From NCBI GenBank assembly GCA_033977485.1, contig CM066994.1, forward strand, positions 23,962,681-24,026,680: DNA of 64,000 nucleotides, in the 5' to 3' direction. The notes under the pieces were generated by a model. It did no database searches, was not told the DNA's origin, and saw only the letters and a program-made list of their open reading frames with translations. Positions 9,557 to 20,289 of the stretch are shown piece after piece. A program made the position numbers and the translations under genes. The stretch comes from Hydrangea macrophylla (taxonomy: Eukaryota; Streptophyta; Magnoliopsida; Cornales; Hydrangeaceae). Numbering within the stretch: the stretch's first letter is position 1; the number at the start of each line of letters is the position of its first letter.

Positions 9557-12466
9557 TGTGGACACGCGAAAATGGTTTTCCTTTTGTTTTGAAATTGATT
9601 TGAAAAAGGGAAAGGTCTGTTGAAAACAGATACAGAGTCGACACTTGGTCTTTAAGGAACCAAGAAACCAAATTTTGACTCACCCGAATGGATAAAGAGC
9701 ACCGGCCCTTCATAACCAAAGAACTTGGCTCGGGGTTCTGGTACGAGAGAGGAAGGAGCCTTTGTCACGACTAAAATACCATCTACTCGCCCAGTCTTTT
9801 GACGGGTCTCAATTAACATCCAAATAATCATCTTATACTATGTTTGGTTTGACAATTAATACTATGATAGTATATTACATCTCATAAAAATCTTGAAATG
9901 GAAGATCAAAAGATAAGATATCATTCATAAGATCTAAGCCAAACATCACACAATGTAAAGTAAAAGATCACGCAAAACAAACTTAGGAAAAATCGTCTAA
10001 TCACATATCAAGTAATCAAGTTTTCCTAATCTAAAGGGGGACATGAATTGTTCTTGAAACAAATCATCAAAGAAATAAAGAATATGTTTAGCAAGCTAGT
10101 ATGATGTATATTATTCTTTGAGAAAAGAAGATCTCTCAATCCCTGGGACGGATGAGAAAGGAAGATTAGATCGGGGGAAGCATGAACGTGTGATCTAGTT
10201 CATTCCTTATAACTTCTTAGATTAGGAGTCACAAAAACCCCCCAAATCTTGCATGGATGTAATGTATGATCCTAGAAAGTGCCAAGGTTGAAGTGTGTTT
10301 TATGTTCATGGACTTTCTAAAGTGACTTAGAGGTCTAAAATATGCATGAATGGATGAAGAATATTATTATAGGATGTGCACAAATGTAGTATGAACTATT
10401 TTCTGAAAGGTGAGCTAATTTGGGATACATGTACACATCTAATGAAAGAGTTAAAATTAAAACATGCTTACTGTGAATAGTAGACATAACAGTGAGCTGA
10501 TCTTCTAAAAATGAAAATGTTTGGGTCAAAATAGAACCCTTCCAAGTACTTTCAAGTCAAACCAAAAATCTTGTGTTCTCTAATGAGTTATGAAGACTTT
10601 CCAAGTGGCCTTGCAATCACCCATTGAGTATTGAACTCAGAATGTAATTTTAAAGCTAGATAGCTCACTGTTTTGAGATTTTTTTTTAGAAAACAAGTTA
10701 ATTTTCTTGGAATCCAAATGTTGGGATTTTAGAGAGGTTTTGAAAAGGGGTTTTAAACGTAAACTTCCAGAACTTGGATGAATGTTCTTACCATTTGGAA
10801 CATCAATTCCTAACTCATTTCAAGAACTTCCCAAGTATTTGCAAAATATGGTTTTATTTTAAAACAAAACTCAAGAATCCATGGAAGTATGATACATGAG
10901 AGGATAGGTGATACATGGTATGATACAATGTGCTAAGAGTGGTAAAGAACTTGTTTATGGGATGTGGGTTCATCTGGATATAAGAGAGTGTTGCATCAAA
11001 GTGTGAAGTCAAAAAGTAGCATGCTGGGAATAGTGTCTAGACTGTGTGCATCTCTGTACAAAATCATAAAGGGTGGTCAAACATGCCTAAGAAAATGTGA
11101 GAAAAATCAAAGAGACTCCTAGTGTGTCTAGAATGCAGTGAAAAAGACCAGACCTAAATAGCTATTACAAATTAAAAGAAACAAATAAGAATGTACACAT
11201 GACTCAGAAACAAAAGCTGCACTGTTGACTGATTTTGTATGCTTTTTTTCTAAATAGAAGATCGAGTCTTATAATGGTCAAAAGATACAGAAAGTTTCAT
11301 AACACATTGAATTCAAATTAAAAAAAAAATAGAAAAGGCCATGTTATGTGGTGAAAACATCTGGAAACAAATGCAAGAAGTCAGACTACAATCTGTGAGA
11401 GGAAAGGCAGATTATTTACATGAACTTTAAAAATCCGAAAATGGTACTTTCAGATCTCTATAATTACTAGGAAAAAATGGGAACAAACTATGATATATTA
11501 AGGAGATTTTGCAAGTGGTTTCATCATCATAACTCAAGTTAATTCAAAACAAATCTTTGAACCTGAATAACTCACTATTTTGGATTATTCTTGGAGAAAT
11601 AGATTTGGGTTTTGGAATAGAGTTTGAGTCCTTGATTGGGGGTTTTGAAATAGATGTTCAAAGTATGAACTTAAACATTTGAGATGACCATGTAACCCTT
11701 AGAACTTCATCCAACCTTGAATCATCAAAGAACAAAAGAAATAAAATAAAATAAAAAAAAGGGGGGGTGGGGGGTTAAGAAGAGATGACAAAATGTAATC
11801 AAAGAAAGTGTAAAATAGAAATGGGGATTGAGAAGAGATAACAAAATGTAATCAAAGAAAGTGTAAAATAGAAATGGGGATTGAGAACATATGACAATAA
11901 TGTAAAGAAGAAAGAAAATAGAAATAAGATTAAGAAGGAGAATGATGATGATGATAATAACAATATCTTTCAACAACAAGAATGGGACTCTAGCAAGGTA
12001 TTCCTCTCATATATGTGTATATATAGACATGGAGCTCACTCACCACCTCTCTAATGCTCAAGAAGATGGTGAAAGAAATGTTTGGATGATTGAAGTTTTG
12101 ATAGCAAACTCATGTAAAAACTCACTTTGTTTGAAAAAATGGAAAAGGAAGACTACTTCTTCTCTTTCTCTCTCTATATTCCTCTAGAGTTTCTTCCTAA
12201 GCTCTCTCTAAGCTTCTTGACCTCTCCTCTAAATGGAGGTAAATGGTTTCTTTTATAGGCAAAGTAGGGGTGGTAAATTGGGTTTTAAAAAGTTTAAAAA
12301 GGTTTCCCATTGGTCCAAAATAAGCTGGGAACCAAAACTACGTTGTTTTGAAATCTAATATTTATGAAAAACTCCCCAAAACAAAATTACAAAAATGGAC
12401 CTTCTGGGGGAGAGTGCCGCGGCGGTAGTGGGCCTGTGCCATGATGGCAGTGGGCCAGTGTTGTGG
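9557..12466 (-). mobile_element. LTR of the Ogre-like element, 3' three quarters
   Basis: On the minus strand this segment ends GTGTCCACA at 9557, just before the primer site. It aligns along its length with the plus-strand LTR copy at 59137-61910. Shared words include the ATACTATCATAGTATTAATT block, the ACAATTCATGTCCCCCTTTA block and a GTCCATTTTTGTAATTTT block. It lacks the first roughly 860 bp, which lie inverted at 16025-16883. 11725-11980 is A- and G-rich and includes a 59-bp tandem duplication (GTAATCAAAGAAAGTGTAAA at about 11798 and again at 11849). ORFs here are not genes. Confidence 0.75.
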
Positions 12467-13502
12467 TGCCAGCTCCTCCTCAAGGTCGGTAACAAAGTCC
12501 TCCAATCCCATACCCTCCTTCTCCTCATCATCCATAACAAAAACGGCCAGAATGACGACTCCGCCGTCAATACCCTCAGCAATGGGAATCACCAGATCCT
12601 CCTCTGGAACAACCGGTGGGGGCATATCTAGGTGTGAAAGGTGATCCTGCACGATATGAATCTCTAAAGAAAGATAGAAGGCATCGCTATTAACCAACCA
12701 AACAATCTCTAACAAAACCAACCGCTGAGCCCCTACGAAATATAAAAGCTCAAGACAAACTAGGGGTAAATCAACCAATCCCACTACGTGGACCTGGTAA
12801 CACAAATCTAACTCCATTACTGTTCCTGCGTGCTGCTCTATCACGGCGTGGTATAGTTCAATAGAAGCTGGGACTACTGTATCCAGTGTAACCTAGTGTC
12901 CTTCGTACACGTCTGGTACAAATATTGGTGGGACTGGATCCATACCTGACAAAAAGGCACTAACTTATATCAAGTCTAATCTTAAAAGAGATGATCTTAA
13001 GCATTTGGGCGGCGGGTTTGTCCTACTGTCATACCATCGGGTGTGCGAAGCTCAAGCTGGCAAAATGTGGAATTGAGTCTTTACTTCTAAACCCTAACCT
13101 TGCTAAACTGTTCTGATATAACCTGGCTCTGATACCACTAATGGTAATCACCGGATCCTCCTCTGGAACAACCGGTGGGGGCATATCTAGGTGTGCAAGG
13201 TGATCCTGCACGATATGAATCTCTAAAGAAAGGTAGAAGGCATCGCTATTAACCAACCAAACAATCTCTAACAAAACCAACCGCTGAGCCCCTATGAAAT
13301 ATAAAAGCTCAAGACAAGCTAGGGGTAAATCAACCAATCCCACTACGTGGACCTGGTGCCACAAATCTAACTCCATTACTGCTCCTGCGTGCTGCTCTAT
13401 CACGGCGTGGTATAGTTCAATAGAAGCTGGGACTACTGTACCCAGTGTAACCTAGGGTCCTTCGTACACGTCTGGTACAAATAGTGGCGGGACTGGATCC
13501 AT
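12467..13502 (-). pseudogene. Accessory leader ORF of the Tekay element (partly duplicated)
   Basis: On the minus strand an ATG at 12943 opens a frame (MDPVPPIFVPDVYEG) that carries one TAG at codon 17. It then reads through a hydrophobic part (HVVGLVDLPLVCLELLY) and an acidic tail (EDFVTDLEEELA) to the inversion breakpoint. The frame appears to continue in register across the breakpoint at 16884 to a TAG near 16957-16959 (LPEEMLIEVDV...). The 559-bp duplication gives a second copy of the start (ATG at 13502), also with a TAG at codon 17. I do not recognise the protein; it is not the usual Tekay/Del Gag. It may be an element-encoded extra ORF or a chance frame. Confidence 0.4.
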
Positions 13503-13699
13503 ACCTGACAAAAAGGCACTAACTTATATCAAGTCTAATCTTAAAAGAGATGATCTTAAGCATTTGGGCGGCGGGTTTGTCCTACTATCATACCATCGGG
13601 TGTGCGAAGCTCAAGCTGGAAAAATGTGGAATCGAGTCTTTACTTGTAAACCCTAACCTTGTTAAACTGTTCTGATATAACCTGGCTCTGATACCACTA
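12582..13699 (-). repeat. 559-bp tandem duplication including the primer-binding site
   Basis: Units 12582-13140 and 13141-13699 match almost base for base (for example GATCCTCCTCTGGAACAACC and the ends CTCTGATACCACTA at 13140 and 13699, all offset by exactly 559). Each unit contains the tRNA-Met-type primer site and the start of the leader ORF. The right-hand unit abuts the LTR. Confidence 0.9.
13681..13696 (-). promoter_or_regulatory. Primer-binding site of the Tekay element
   Basis: The minus strand reads TGGTATCAGAGCCAGG a few bases inside the LTR end at 13705. This is the initiator tRNA-Met type of primer site usual in Tekay/Del elements. A duplicate lies at 13122-13137 in the inner copy of the 559-bp repeat. 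Confidence 0.8.
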
Positions 13700-14946
13700 A
13701 ATCCTATCATGCCCTGACGTAGCATAAATAGGGAAAGCATTCAATTTCCATTATGGACCTGTAGGTTGCGATGGTTTGAAGGATTGATTCCGTCCCAAAC
13801 GTCGAACAATATAATAACTTATATCAGAGTAAGAGCAATCAAGACTTATAAAATTTTTCAAACATAATAATTATTACATCACGTAGGAATCTTAAGGCAC
13901 AACCCGCCTTGCAAAATATTACTATCTATTACATTAATCCTTATTACAAGTTCAGTTAAGTAAACAAAGCAGTAATATTCAATTTCTTTTCACAGGTAGT
14001 TGTTCTCAATTAGCATAGTCATATTGTCCATCTTGACCATAACCTGAAAAGCCTAGACATAAATGTCCAAGGCGGATCAACGTCGTCAGCTTCAAAAAGC
14101 TGGTGAGTATTAAAAACATATGCTTGTAATGTAAAACATAATTTCTTACCATTTTCGTTTCACCAGTTTATTATTCAATATGTTAGAAATACATGAGTGA
14201 ATTCGTATTTAAAAGAAAACAAAAGATCAACATAATAACATTCAATTAATATAACATGTGACCATGCATGAAACAATGCAGCGCACTCATCTCACTGAGT
14301 CTTTTACCTCAACTGCAAAACCCAACACAAATGATTCCCCTGAACCATCGGCCCACGGCCGTTAGGTTTATAATGTTTGTAGGTATGTCTATCGTATCCG
14401 AGTCGGCTTGAACGTACCTAGACATTTAAGGTTATAATAACCTGATCAATCTACCATATTTGAGTTGGCGTAGACACAATTGGACTGGCCTGCCATATCC
14501 GAGTCGACCTAGGCTCAATCCCTCTTAATTAACTTGCCGTATCTGAATCAACCTGGGATAATTAAGGGTATAACACATCGCTGATTGGCCTATTGTATCT
14601 TGTCCTGTGCTCAATCCTTCCCAATTAACCTGCCATATCCGAATTGACTTGGGATAATTGGGATCACAACTCACATAACACATTCCCTCGACTCTTCTCA
14701 ACTCACCATCTCACACCATGCTTGTCAACTCAACTCAAACATATATGTTACATGACTCATGCGACGATACATAATTATTGGAAAGTAACAACAAACGAGT
14801 GAATTGGAATTCAACTCTTCTTTACTCTATCCTTTAAAAATAGATTTTGAAATAGCAAATTTCCCAAAGAGTGCCTTAAAAACCTTTAAAACTTTATCCA
14901 AACAATTCCTTATATGAAAATAGACAAAAACCATAAAATTACCCAG

Positions 14947-15206
14947 TTGCGCGAGTGGGTCGCTCGAGCGAGTTGTCAGTCGCGCAGGTCATGCACGCGA
15001 TACATCTATTTTCCGATTTTCTTTAAAAATTTCCAAAATTGTCAGAAACACATAGGTTGAACGAGTGGGTTACTCGAGCGAGATGTCGCTCGCACGGGTC
15101 ATGCGCGCGATATGCCTCTTTTTCGGATTTCTTTTAAAATTCCAGATTAGTCATAAATACATAGGTCGTGCGAGTGGGTCGCTCTCGCGCGGGTCACGCG
15201 TGCGAT
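14947..15206 (-). repeat. Three CpG-rich palindrome units in the Tekay 5' LTR
   Basis: Units at 14947-15000, 15055-15111 and 15163-15206 repeat with a period of about 110 bp. Each has the form GCGCGAG, spacer TGGGT, CGCTCGAGCGAG, then a second palindromic part ending GCGCGAT. AT-rich spacers (TTTCCGATTTCTTTAAAA...) separate them. Differences between units are often C to T or G to A at CpG. Confidence 0.85.
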
Positions 15207-15722
15207 TTACTACAGAGACTTCATTTATTTCGTTTTCTTCCCTGTTTCAGTTTTCAGGGCTATTTTTGACCCATTTTTAAATCCGATTGTAAACATGCCT
15301 TTTAATATATGATTCTCTTCATTTTTCCGCAAGGATTTCGAATCTATGATCTGATTAACATGAATCGAACCGTAGCTCTCGAATTTTACGAAAAACCGAG
15401 AGGTGACGAAATTTCAAACTTAATATACGTCACGATATGGATGAATTAGATTCTGTTACTTTAACTACAACTTTTACGAACTAAGATCTTTCATTATTAT
15501 CTATCAAAACGAATTTTGATTAATTTTAAAAATTACCGTTTTTCAAGCTCTAAGCACTCATCAATGGTGATCTCCAATTTAAGCAATATAAACAGTAATC
15601 AGAACATGAAGTACATTATAAGTGAGTTTAAAATACTCGCTTTGATATAAGATGGTATGTGTGTTGAAAAAGAATAACAATTCAAGAAACCCAATTGAAG
15701 CTTTGCCTATGGAGTTCAAGCG

Positions 15723-15726
<4 letters not shown>

Positions 15727-15761
<35 letters not shown>
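15727..15761. repeat. (CT)n microsatellite
   Basis: An uninterrupted CT dinucleotide run inside the inverted Tekay LTR. The 3' LTR has only a short remnant at the equivalent place (near 22520), so the expansion is specific to this copy. Confidence 0.95.
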
Positions 15762-15769
<8 letters not shown>

Positions 15770-16024
15770 CAGAAATTCTGTAAAACTCTCTGTACTCTCT
15801 CTTTTATCTCTGAAATCTGTTTGTAATGAGTGTAGAATGTGAGACTAAGTGTGTGTATATATATATATACAAAATTACAACTTAGAGCCCAAGTTCAATG
15901 AGCTTCACTCAACAAACTAATTTCTATAATTATACATATATACAAAATATACAAGGCACACATATATGTATATACAGATTGTATAACATACTCACTAATT
16001 TGGTTGTAGGAGTTAGTTAGGTTC

Positions 16025-16883
16025 TGTAGACACCCCATTTTGTCGGCTGACAAATTGAGTTCACTAGCATAGTAGTTCTTGATGATTGAAAAGATGCACA
16101 AAAAGACTCTTTGGAAATCACCTCCATCTCTCGAAATGCTCAAGAATTGATAAAAATGACCAAAATGCCCCTGAGAGCCCAAACACTCCCAAATTTTGAC
16201 CAAAAGTTCTGGAAACATCTATGTCGTAAGAAAAATAATAAAATGAGTTTTGAAGCAATATCAAATGAAATCGTCAGCTCCCAGAGACCCCTAGAAGTCC
16301 CGAATGTTCCTGGAAAGTCCCCGTTGACCAGTTTCACCTAGGTTTGACCGAAATCATCCAAATTTGCCAAAAAGTTTTGAGATCATTCTAGATCATGTGA
16401 AAAGTACTAAAACGAGTTTTTAAAAAAATAGACAAAAACGTTAGCTCTGGGAGCTCCTAGAGGTTCCCAAAACTTCTTCGAGGTCCCTAGTTTGACCGAT
16501 TTAACCTCAAAGTTGACTCGGAGACCGGAGCATTGTATCATTTTTCAAATATTTTTATGGATACTATAGGCCATTAGCTTTCCAACGATATATCGTATAT
16601 AATTTCTGGATTTAAAATGAATTTATTATGAATTTTCGAAGAGAGAAAAGGCGATCAAATCAGCTTTTTTCACAAATACTACAAAACTTCCAAAGTGATC
16701 TATTTCCAAACTTTTGTTATGAAAAGTAGACTCCATCACCTTTCCAATAGTATATCACAAGCTTATTTTGGAGTCCGTACGCATTTTCTGTGAATTTCAG
16801 ACGAAATAGGGCCTTTTCGCGAATACCATAACCTTTTGGGGGCCTAAATGAACTTTTTGGATCATCTGAGGAGCAGTACCGCA
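16025..16883 (+). mobile_element. First 860 bp of the Ogre-like LTR, inverted relative to the rest
   Basis: It opens TGTAGACACCCC, the near inverted complement of the LTR end GGTGTCCACA. From about 16480 on it aligns with the LTR copy at 59137-59520 (CTTTCCAACGATATATCG, AAGGCGATCAAATCAG, CCTTTTCGCGAATACC, TCTGAGGAGCAGT). It stops at 16883 in the middle of the palindrome module. The first 450 bp hold an internal imperfect repeat of about 170 bp (GTYAGCTC...AGAGGTYCC). Confidence 0.75.
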
Positions 16884-17364
16884 CTTATGCCAGAACTGCC
16901 CGAGGAGATGTTGATCGAGGTGGATGTTTCAGAGCATGCTCCATCACCAGACTCTTAGAGGAGTAGCTTCTATGTGGTAGAGCCGTTCCAGGTCTAGCGG
17001 TTTTGTGCCATTGACTCTCTGGACTTGCTGATAGCCACTTATGGAGACGATTGATGATCTAGACATAATTTTGTACACATTAGCAATATTGACTCGTAAT
17101 TTTATCTCTTTTTGCAAACTGTAATTACATGCATCTGAGTGTAGGGTCAATGACCCCATTTTTTGGCATTAACTCATGCATGGACGATGTACGTCTTAAC
17201 GCATACAGATAGGGTAGGCATTGGACTGATCATATTTTTGTATCTACTTGACGAGAAGTTATATATATGGAAACGCTATTTTGGATGTTGTTATTTTCTA
17301 AACTGGTTTGTATTATTGTAATGATTTGTGATTCTCATTCTTTGATCGTTATGATATATATAGA
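16884..17364 (+). mobile_element. Tekay leader between accessory ORF and gag
   Basis: The first part (16884-16959) continues the acidic leader ORF and ends in TAG. The rest, to the gag ATG at 17365, is non-coding with no recognised site. It is the right-hand flank of the inversion. Confidence 0.5.
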
Positions 17365-18411
17365 ATGGCTGGAAGACAAGAAGGAATAGTAATCTAATCG
17401 AGGAGGCACCTTGGGCTGCCGACCCCATAGGAATGTTTAAAGCTTTTGTCAGAAGCCTGGAAAGGATTGGGAACCCTAATAAAAATCGACGTGATCGCCA
17501 AACAGGAGACAAACTACTGGAGATATTCCATGCACTGAGGCCTGAACAGTTTACAAGCACTGCAGACCCCTGGAAGGCTGAACAGTGGTTTAGACAGATG
17601 GATCGTGTGTTTGAAGCAGTTTAGTGTAATGAATTGGAAAAGAGAAGGTTAGCTACATTTCAACTAACCGATGCTGTCGTCGATTGGTGAGACTCAATAA
17701 AAGCCACCATTGGGAATGAAGAAGCTATGGGAATTACTTGGACTATGTTCAACTGAGAGGCACAGAAGGGAAAATGAATTCATGGATCTGACTTAGGGGA
17801 ATAAGTTTATACAGGAATATACTACGTTGTTCGAAAGACTATCTCGGTTTGCTCCTCATATGGTTGACACGAAAGAGAAGAAAATATGTAAGTATAATCA
17901 AGGACTGACACAGCAAATTCGTCGCTTGACTATTGGCCACATGGATAAATTATTTGAGGGACTATTCAGCTTGGCTACCGATCTGAAAGAAGATGTTCGT
18001 GTGAACTGCAAACAATTTAATTTCCAACTGCCTCAGAGAAGTAATACTGGGAATAAGCCACCGATGTATCGTACCCAAGGGGGAAAGAGGAATTTTGATG
18101 GAAGCGAGAAACCCCAAGCTAATACCTATCTGACTCAGCCCCGAGTAGGAGAGGGAGGTAATGCTGGAAAATGCTTTAACTGTGGCACCCCTGGTCATTT
18201 AGCTTGAGACTGCAAAGCACCTAAGCGCAACGATCGTCGGGATATAGTCTACTATAATTGTGGTGAACCTGATCACATCAGCAAGTACTGCACTACTCCT
18301 AAACGAGTGACTTATGGTCAGTAGGGTCAGACTCGCTTGAATGCTATCATTCCTGATGATGCTGGGTATGATGAAACTATTTATGAAGAGGGAAACTATA
18401 AAGGAGAATAG
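17365..18411 (+). pseudogene. gag: gag of the Tekay (Del) element
   Basis: An ATG at 17365 (MAGRQEG) is followed after a one-base frame change by a Gag frame containing the FHALRPEQF and DPWKAEQWFRQMDRVF blocks of Tekay/Del Gag. Stops interrupt it near 17622 and repeatedly to about 17800. The second open part, 17827-18207, has LSRFAPHMV and a CFNCGTPGHLA zinc knuckle whose last segment is cut by a TGA. A second knuckle follows at about 18250-18292 (YNCGEPDHISKYC), with Tyr in place of its first Cys. The protein would package element RNA. Multiple stops make this a pseudogene. Confidence 0.8.
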
Positions 18412-18426
18412 CCTAAACAACAAGCA

Positions 18427-18881
18427 ATGGAAGGTACATTAACATTGTTTAATTCCCATTTTAAAGTTTTATTTGACACGGGTGCTTCACTTTCATTCAT
18501 ATCTGTTATGACCATTCAGAGGTTGGGTACCCTGCCTCATCGTCTAGAGAATGATTTGAAGGCTACCTCACCATTAGAAGCCACAGTCAAGTTAGGACAT
18601 GTGTGCAAGGATTGTCTCCTAGACTAGGAGACCATGAGATACCTGTAAGGTTGATTGTTCTATCGATGAAGGAGTTGGACATAATCCTAGGGATGGATTG
18701 GCTTGCTCATAATCAAGCAAAGTTAGATTGTGTGAGGAAGAGAATTACATTCTTCGACAATGGAAATCAATCCTTTGATTTCCAATGTAATCCTTTGGGA
18801 GATATGTTCCTTACAAGATGCTTAGCAAACATCGAAGTTGTCAGTATAGAAATGACAGTGTCGTCTATACCTGTAGTCTAG
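18427..18881 (+). pseudogene. pro: Protease domain of Tekay pol
   Basis: The aspartic protease motif LFDTGASLSFIS is seen at 18468-18503, and the second conserved block IILGMDWL near 18681-18704. A stop or frame change at 18603-18627 splits the domain across two frames. The protease would cleave Gag-Pol. It lies directly after gag in the same orientation. Confidence 0.8.
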
Positions 18882-18889
18882 GACTTTGA

Positions 18890-20257
18890 GGAAGTATTTT
18901 AAGACATTTCTAGTTTACTGCCCGATAGAAGTATAGAGTTCTGTATTGAACTTATACTAGGCACTACACCAATACCTAAAGTTCCCTACAAGATGGCCCC
19001 TTGCTAAACTGTCAGAACTAAAGGAACAGGTTCAGGAACTTGAGAATTTGGGTTTCGTTCGCCTGAGCACATCACCTTGGGGAGCACCAGTGTCATTTGT
19101 GAAGAAGAAGGATGGAACACTTCAGCTATGTATCGACTACCGAGAGTTGAACGAGTGACTATCAAGAATAAGTATCCCTACCCCGAATCGATGATTTGTT
19201 TGATCAACTACAGGGAGCTACAACATTCTCCAAGATTGATCTACGTTCAGGATATCATCAGTTAAGTGTACAGAAAGAAGACATAACTAAAATGACCTTT
19301 AGAACCAGATATGGTCACTATGAGTTTTTGGTAATGCCATTTGGAATGACGAATGACCCGACAGTGTTTATGGATCTGATGAACAGAGTGTTCAAGCTTT
19401 ATTTGGATAAGTTTGTCATCGTCTTCATAGATGATATTTTGATCTATTCTAAGTCAGAAGAAGAGCATGAGCAATAACTACGAATTACGATACAAACACT
19501 CAAGGATCACTACTTGTATGCCAAATTCATTAAGTGTGAGTTCTGGTTACAAGAAGTTAAATTTTTGGGACACAAGATATCATCCCAAGGAATTTCTGTG
19601 GATTCATCCAAGATAGATGCTGTATTAAACTGGGTTAGACCGACCAACCCTACGGAGGTTAGGAGTTTTCTTGGACTCGCAGGTTATTACCAGAGGTTTG
19701 TTGAGGGATTCTCTAAGATAGCAGCACCGCTGATCGAACTGACTAAGAAAGCTCATAAATTTGAGGAAATAGTGAAGCATGAGCACGCCTTTCTAGAGTT
19801 GAAAGAGAAACTCACCACAGCACCGGTACTGGCATACTCAAGCCTAATGAGAAGTTCACTATCTTTAGTGACGCATCATATCATGGATTGGGGTGTGTAC
19901 TTATGCAAGATGGTAGATTTATCACCTATGGATCGAGACAACTGAAACTGAATGAGTTGAATTACCCCCCATGATTTGGAATTGACAGCAGTAGTATTTG
20001 CACTCAAGATTTGGAGAGATTATCTCTATAGTGAGAAGTTTGATTTATTTTCAGATCACAAGAGTCTTAAGTACTTGTTTATGCAGAAAGACTTAAACAC
20101 GAGGCAATGCATGTGGATGGACAAGAGCAACAGTTTGAATGTCTTATTTTATAGTCCACCCTTATTAGCCGCATCAATGAAGCATAGAAAGAAGATGAGA
20201 AGTTTCCGACATAGTTTGGTAAGATGTCAGAAAGTGATCCAACATAATAGAAAATAG
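18890..20257 (+). pseudogene. pol: Reverse transcriptase and RNase H of Tekay pol
   Basis: RT motifs appear in order: SPWGAPV and KKDGT near 19074-19116, [12 protein letters not shown] near 19228, FLVMPFGM near 19326, and the catalytic FIDD at about 19424. The palm extension [12 protein letters not shown] and the [12 protein letters not shown] block follow (19545-19700). RNase H is recognisable by SDHKSLKYL (20056-20080). Stops and frame changes occur near 19156, 19479 and 19850-19975, so no full polyprotein can be made. RT would copy element RNA into DNA. Confidence 0.85.
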
Positions 20258-20289
20258 GGAGTGAGGGAGAGTACAGATGCAGAGACAGA

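Larger units (their letters stand above)
13705..16024 (-). mobile_element. Tekay 5' LTR, 5'-truncated, inverted
   Basis: The minus strand from 16024 to 13705 aligns with the 3' LTR from about 22257 to 24500. Shared landmarks are the ACTCCTACAACCAAATT start, TATATACACACACTTAGTCTC, three CpG palindrome units, the ATTATCCCAGGTCGATTC repeats and the terminal CTACGTCAGGGCATGA. The first roughly 610 bp of the LTR are missing, because the Ogre LTR begins exactly at the truncation point (16025). The two LTRs are clearly diverged, so the insertion is old. Confidence 0.8.
12467..16882. other. Inverted 4.4-kb segment
   Basis: Sequence to the left (Ogre LTR, minus) and at the right end of the segment (Ogre LTR first part, plus) are two halves of one LTR in opposite orientation. 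Likewise the Tekay 5' LTR and leader inside the segment are on the minus strand, while the rest of Tekay begins at 16884 on the plus strand. Flipping 12467-16882 restores both elements at once. Both breakpoints sit on a GCA trinucleotide (about 12467-12470 and 16881-16883), which suggests microhomology joining. Confidence 0.75.

Noticed and set aside
12395..12644. Plus-strand ORFs of 67-78 codons
   Set aside because: They are shadows of the minus-strand Tekay leader frame and the Ogre LTR.
14947..15206. CRISPR-like array of spaced palindromes
   Set aside because: Only three units, AT-rich conserved spacers, no cas genes, and a eukaryotic LTR context.
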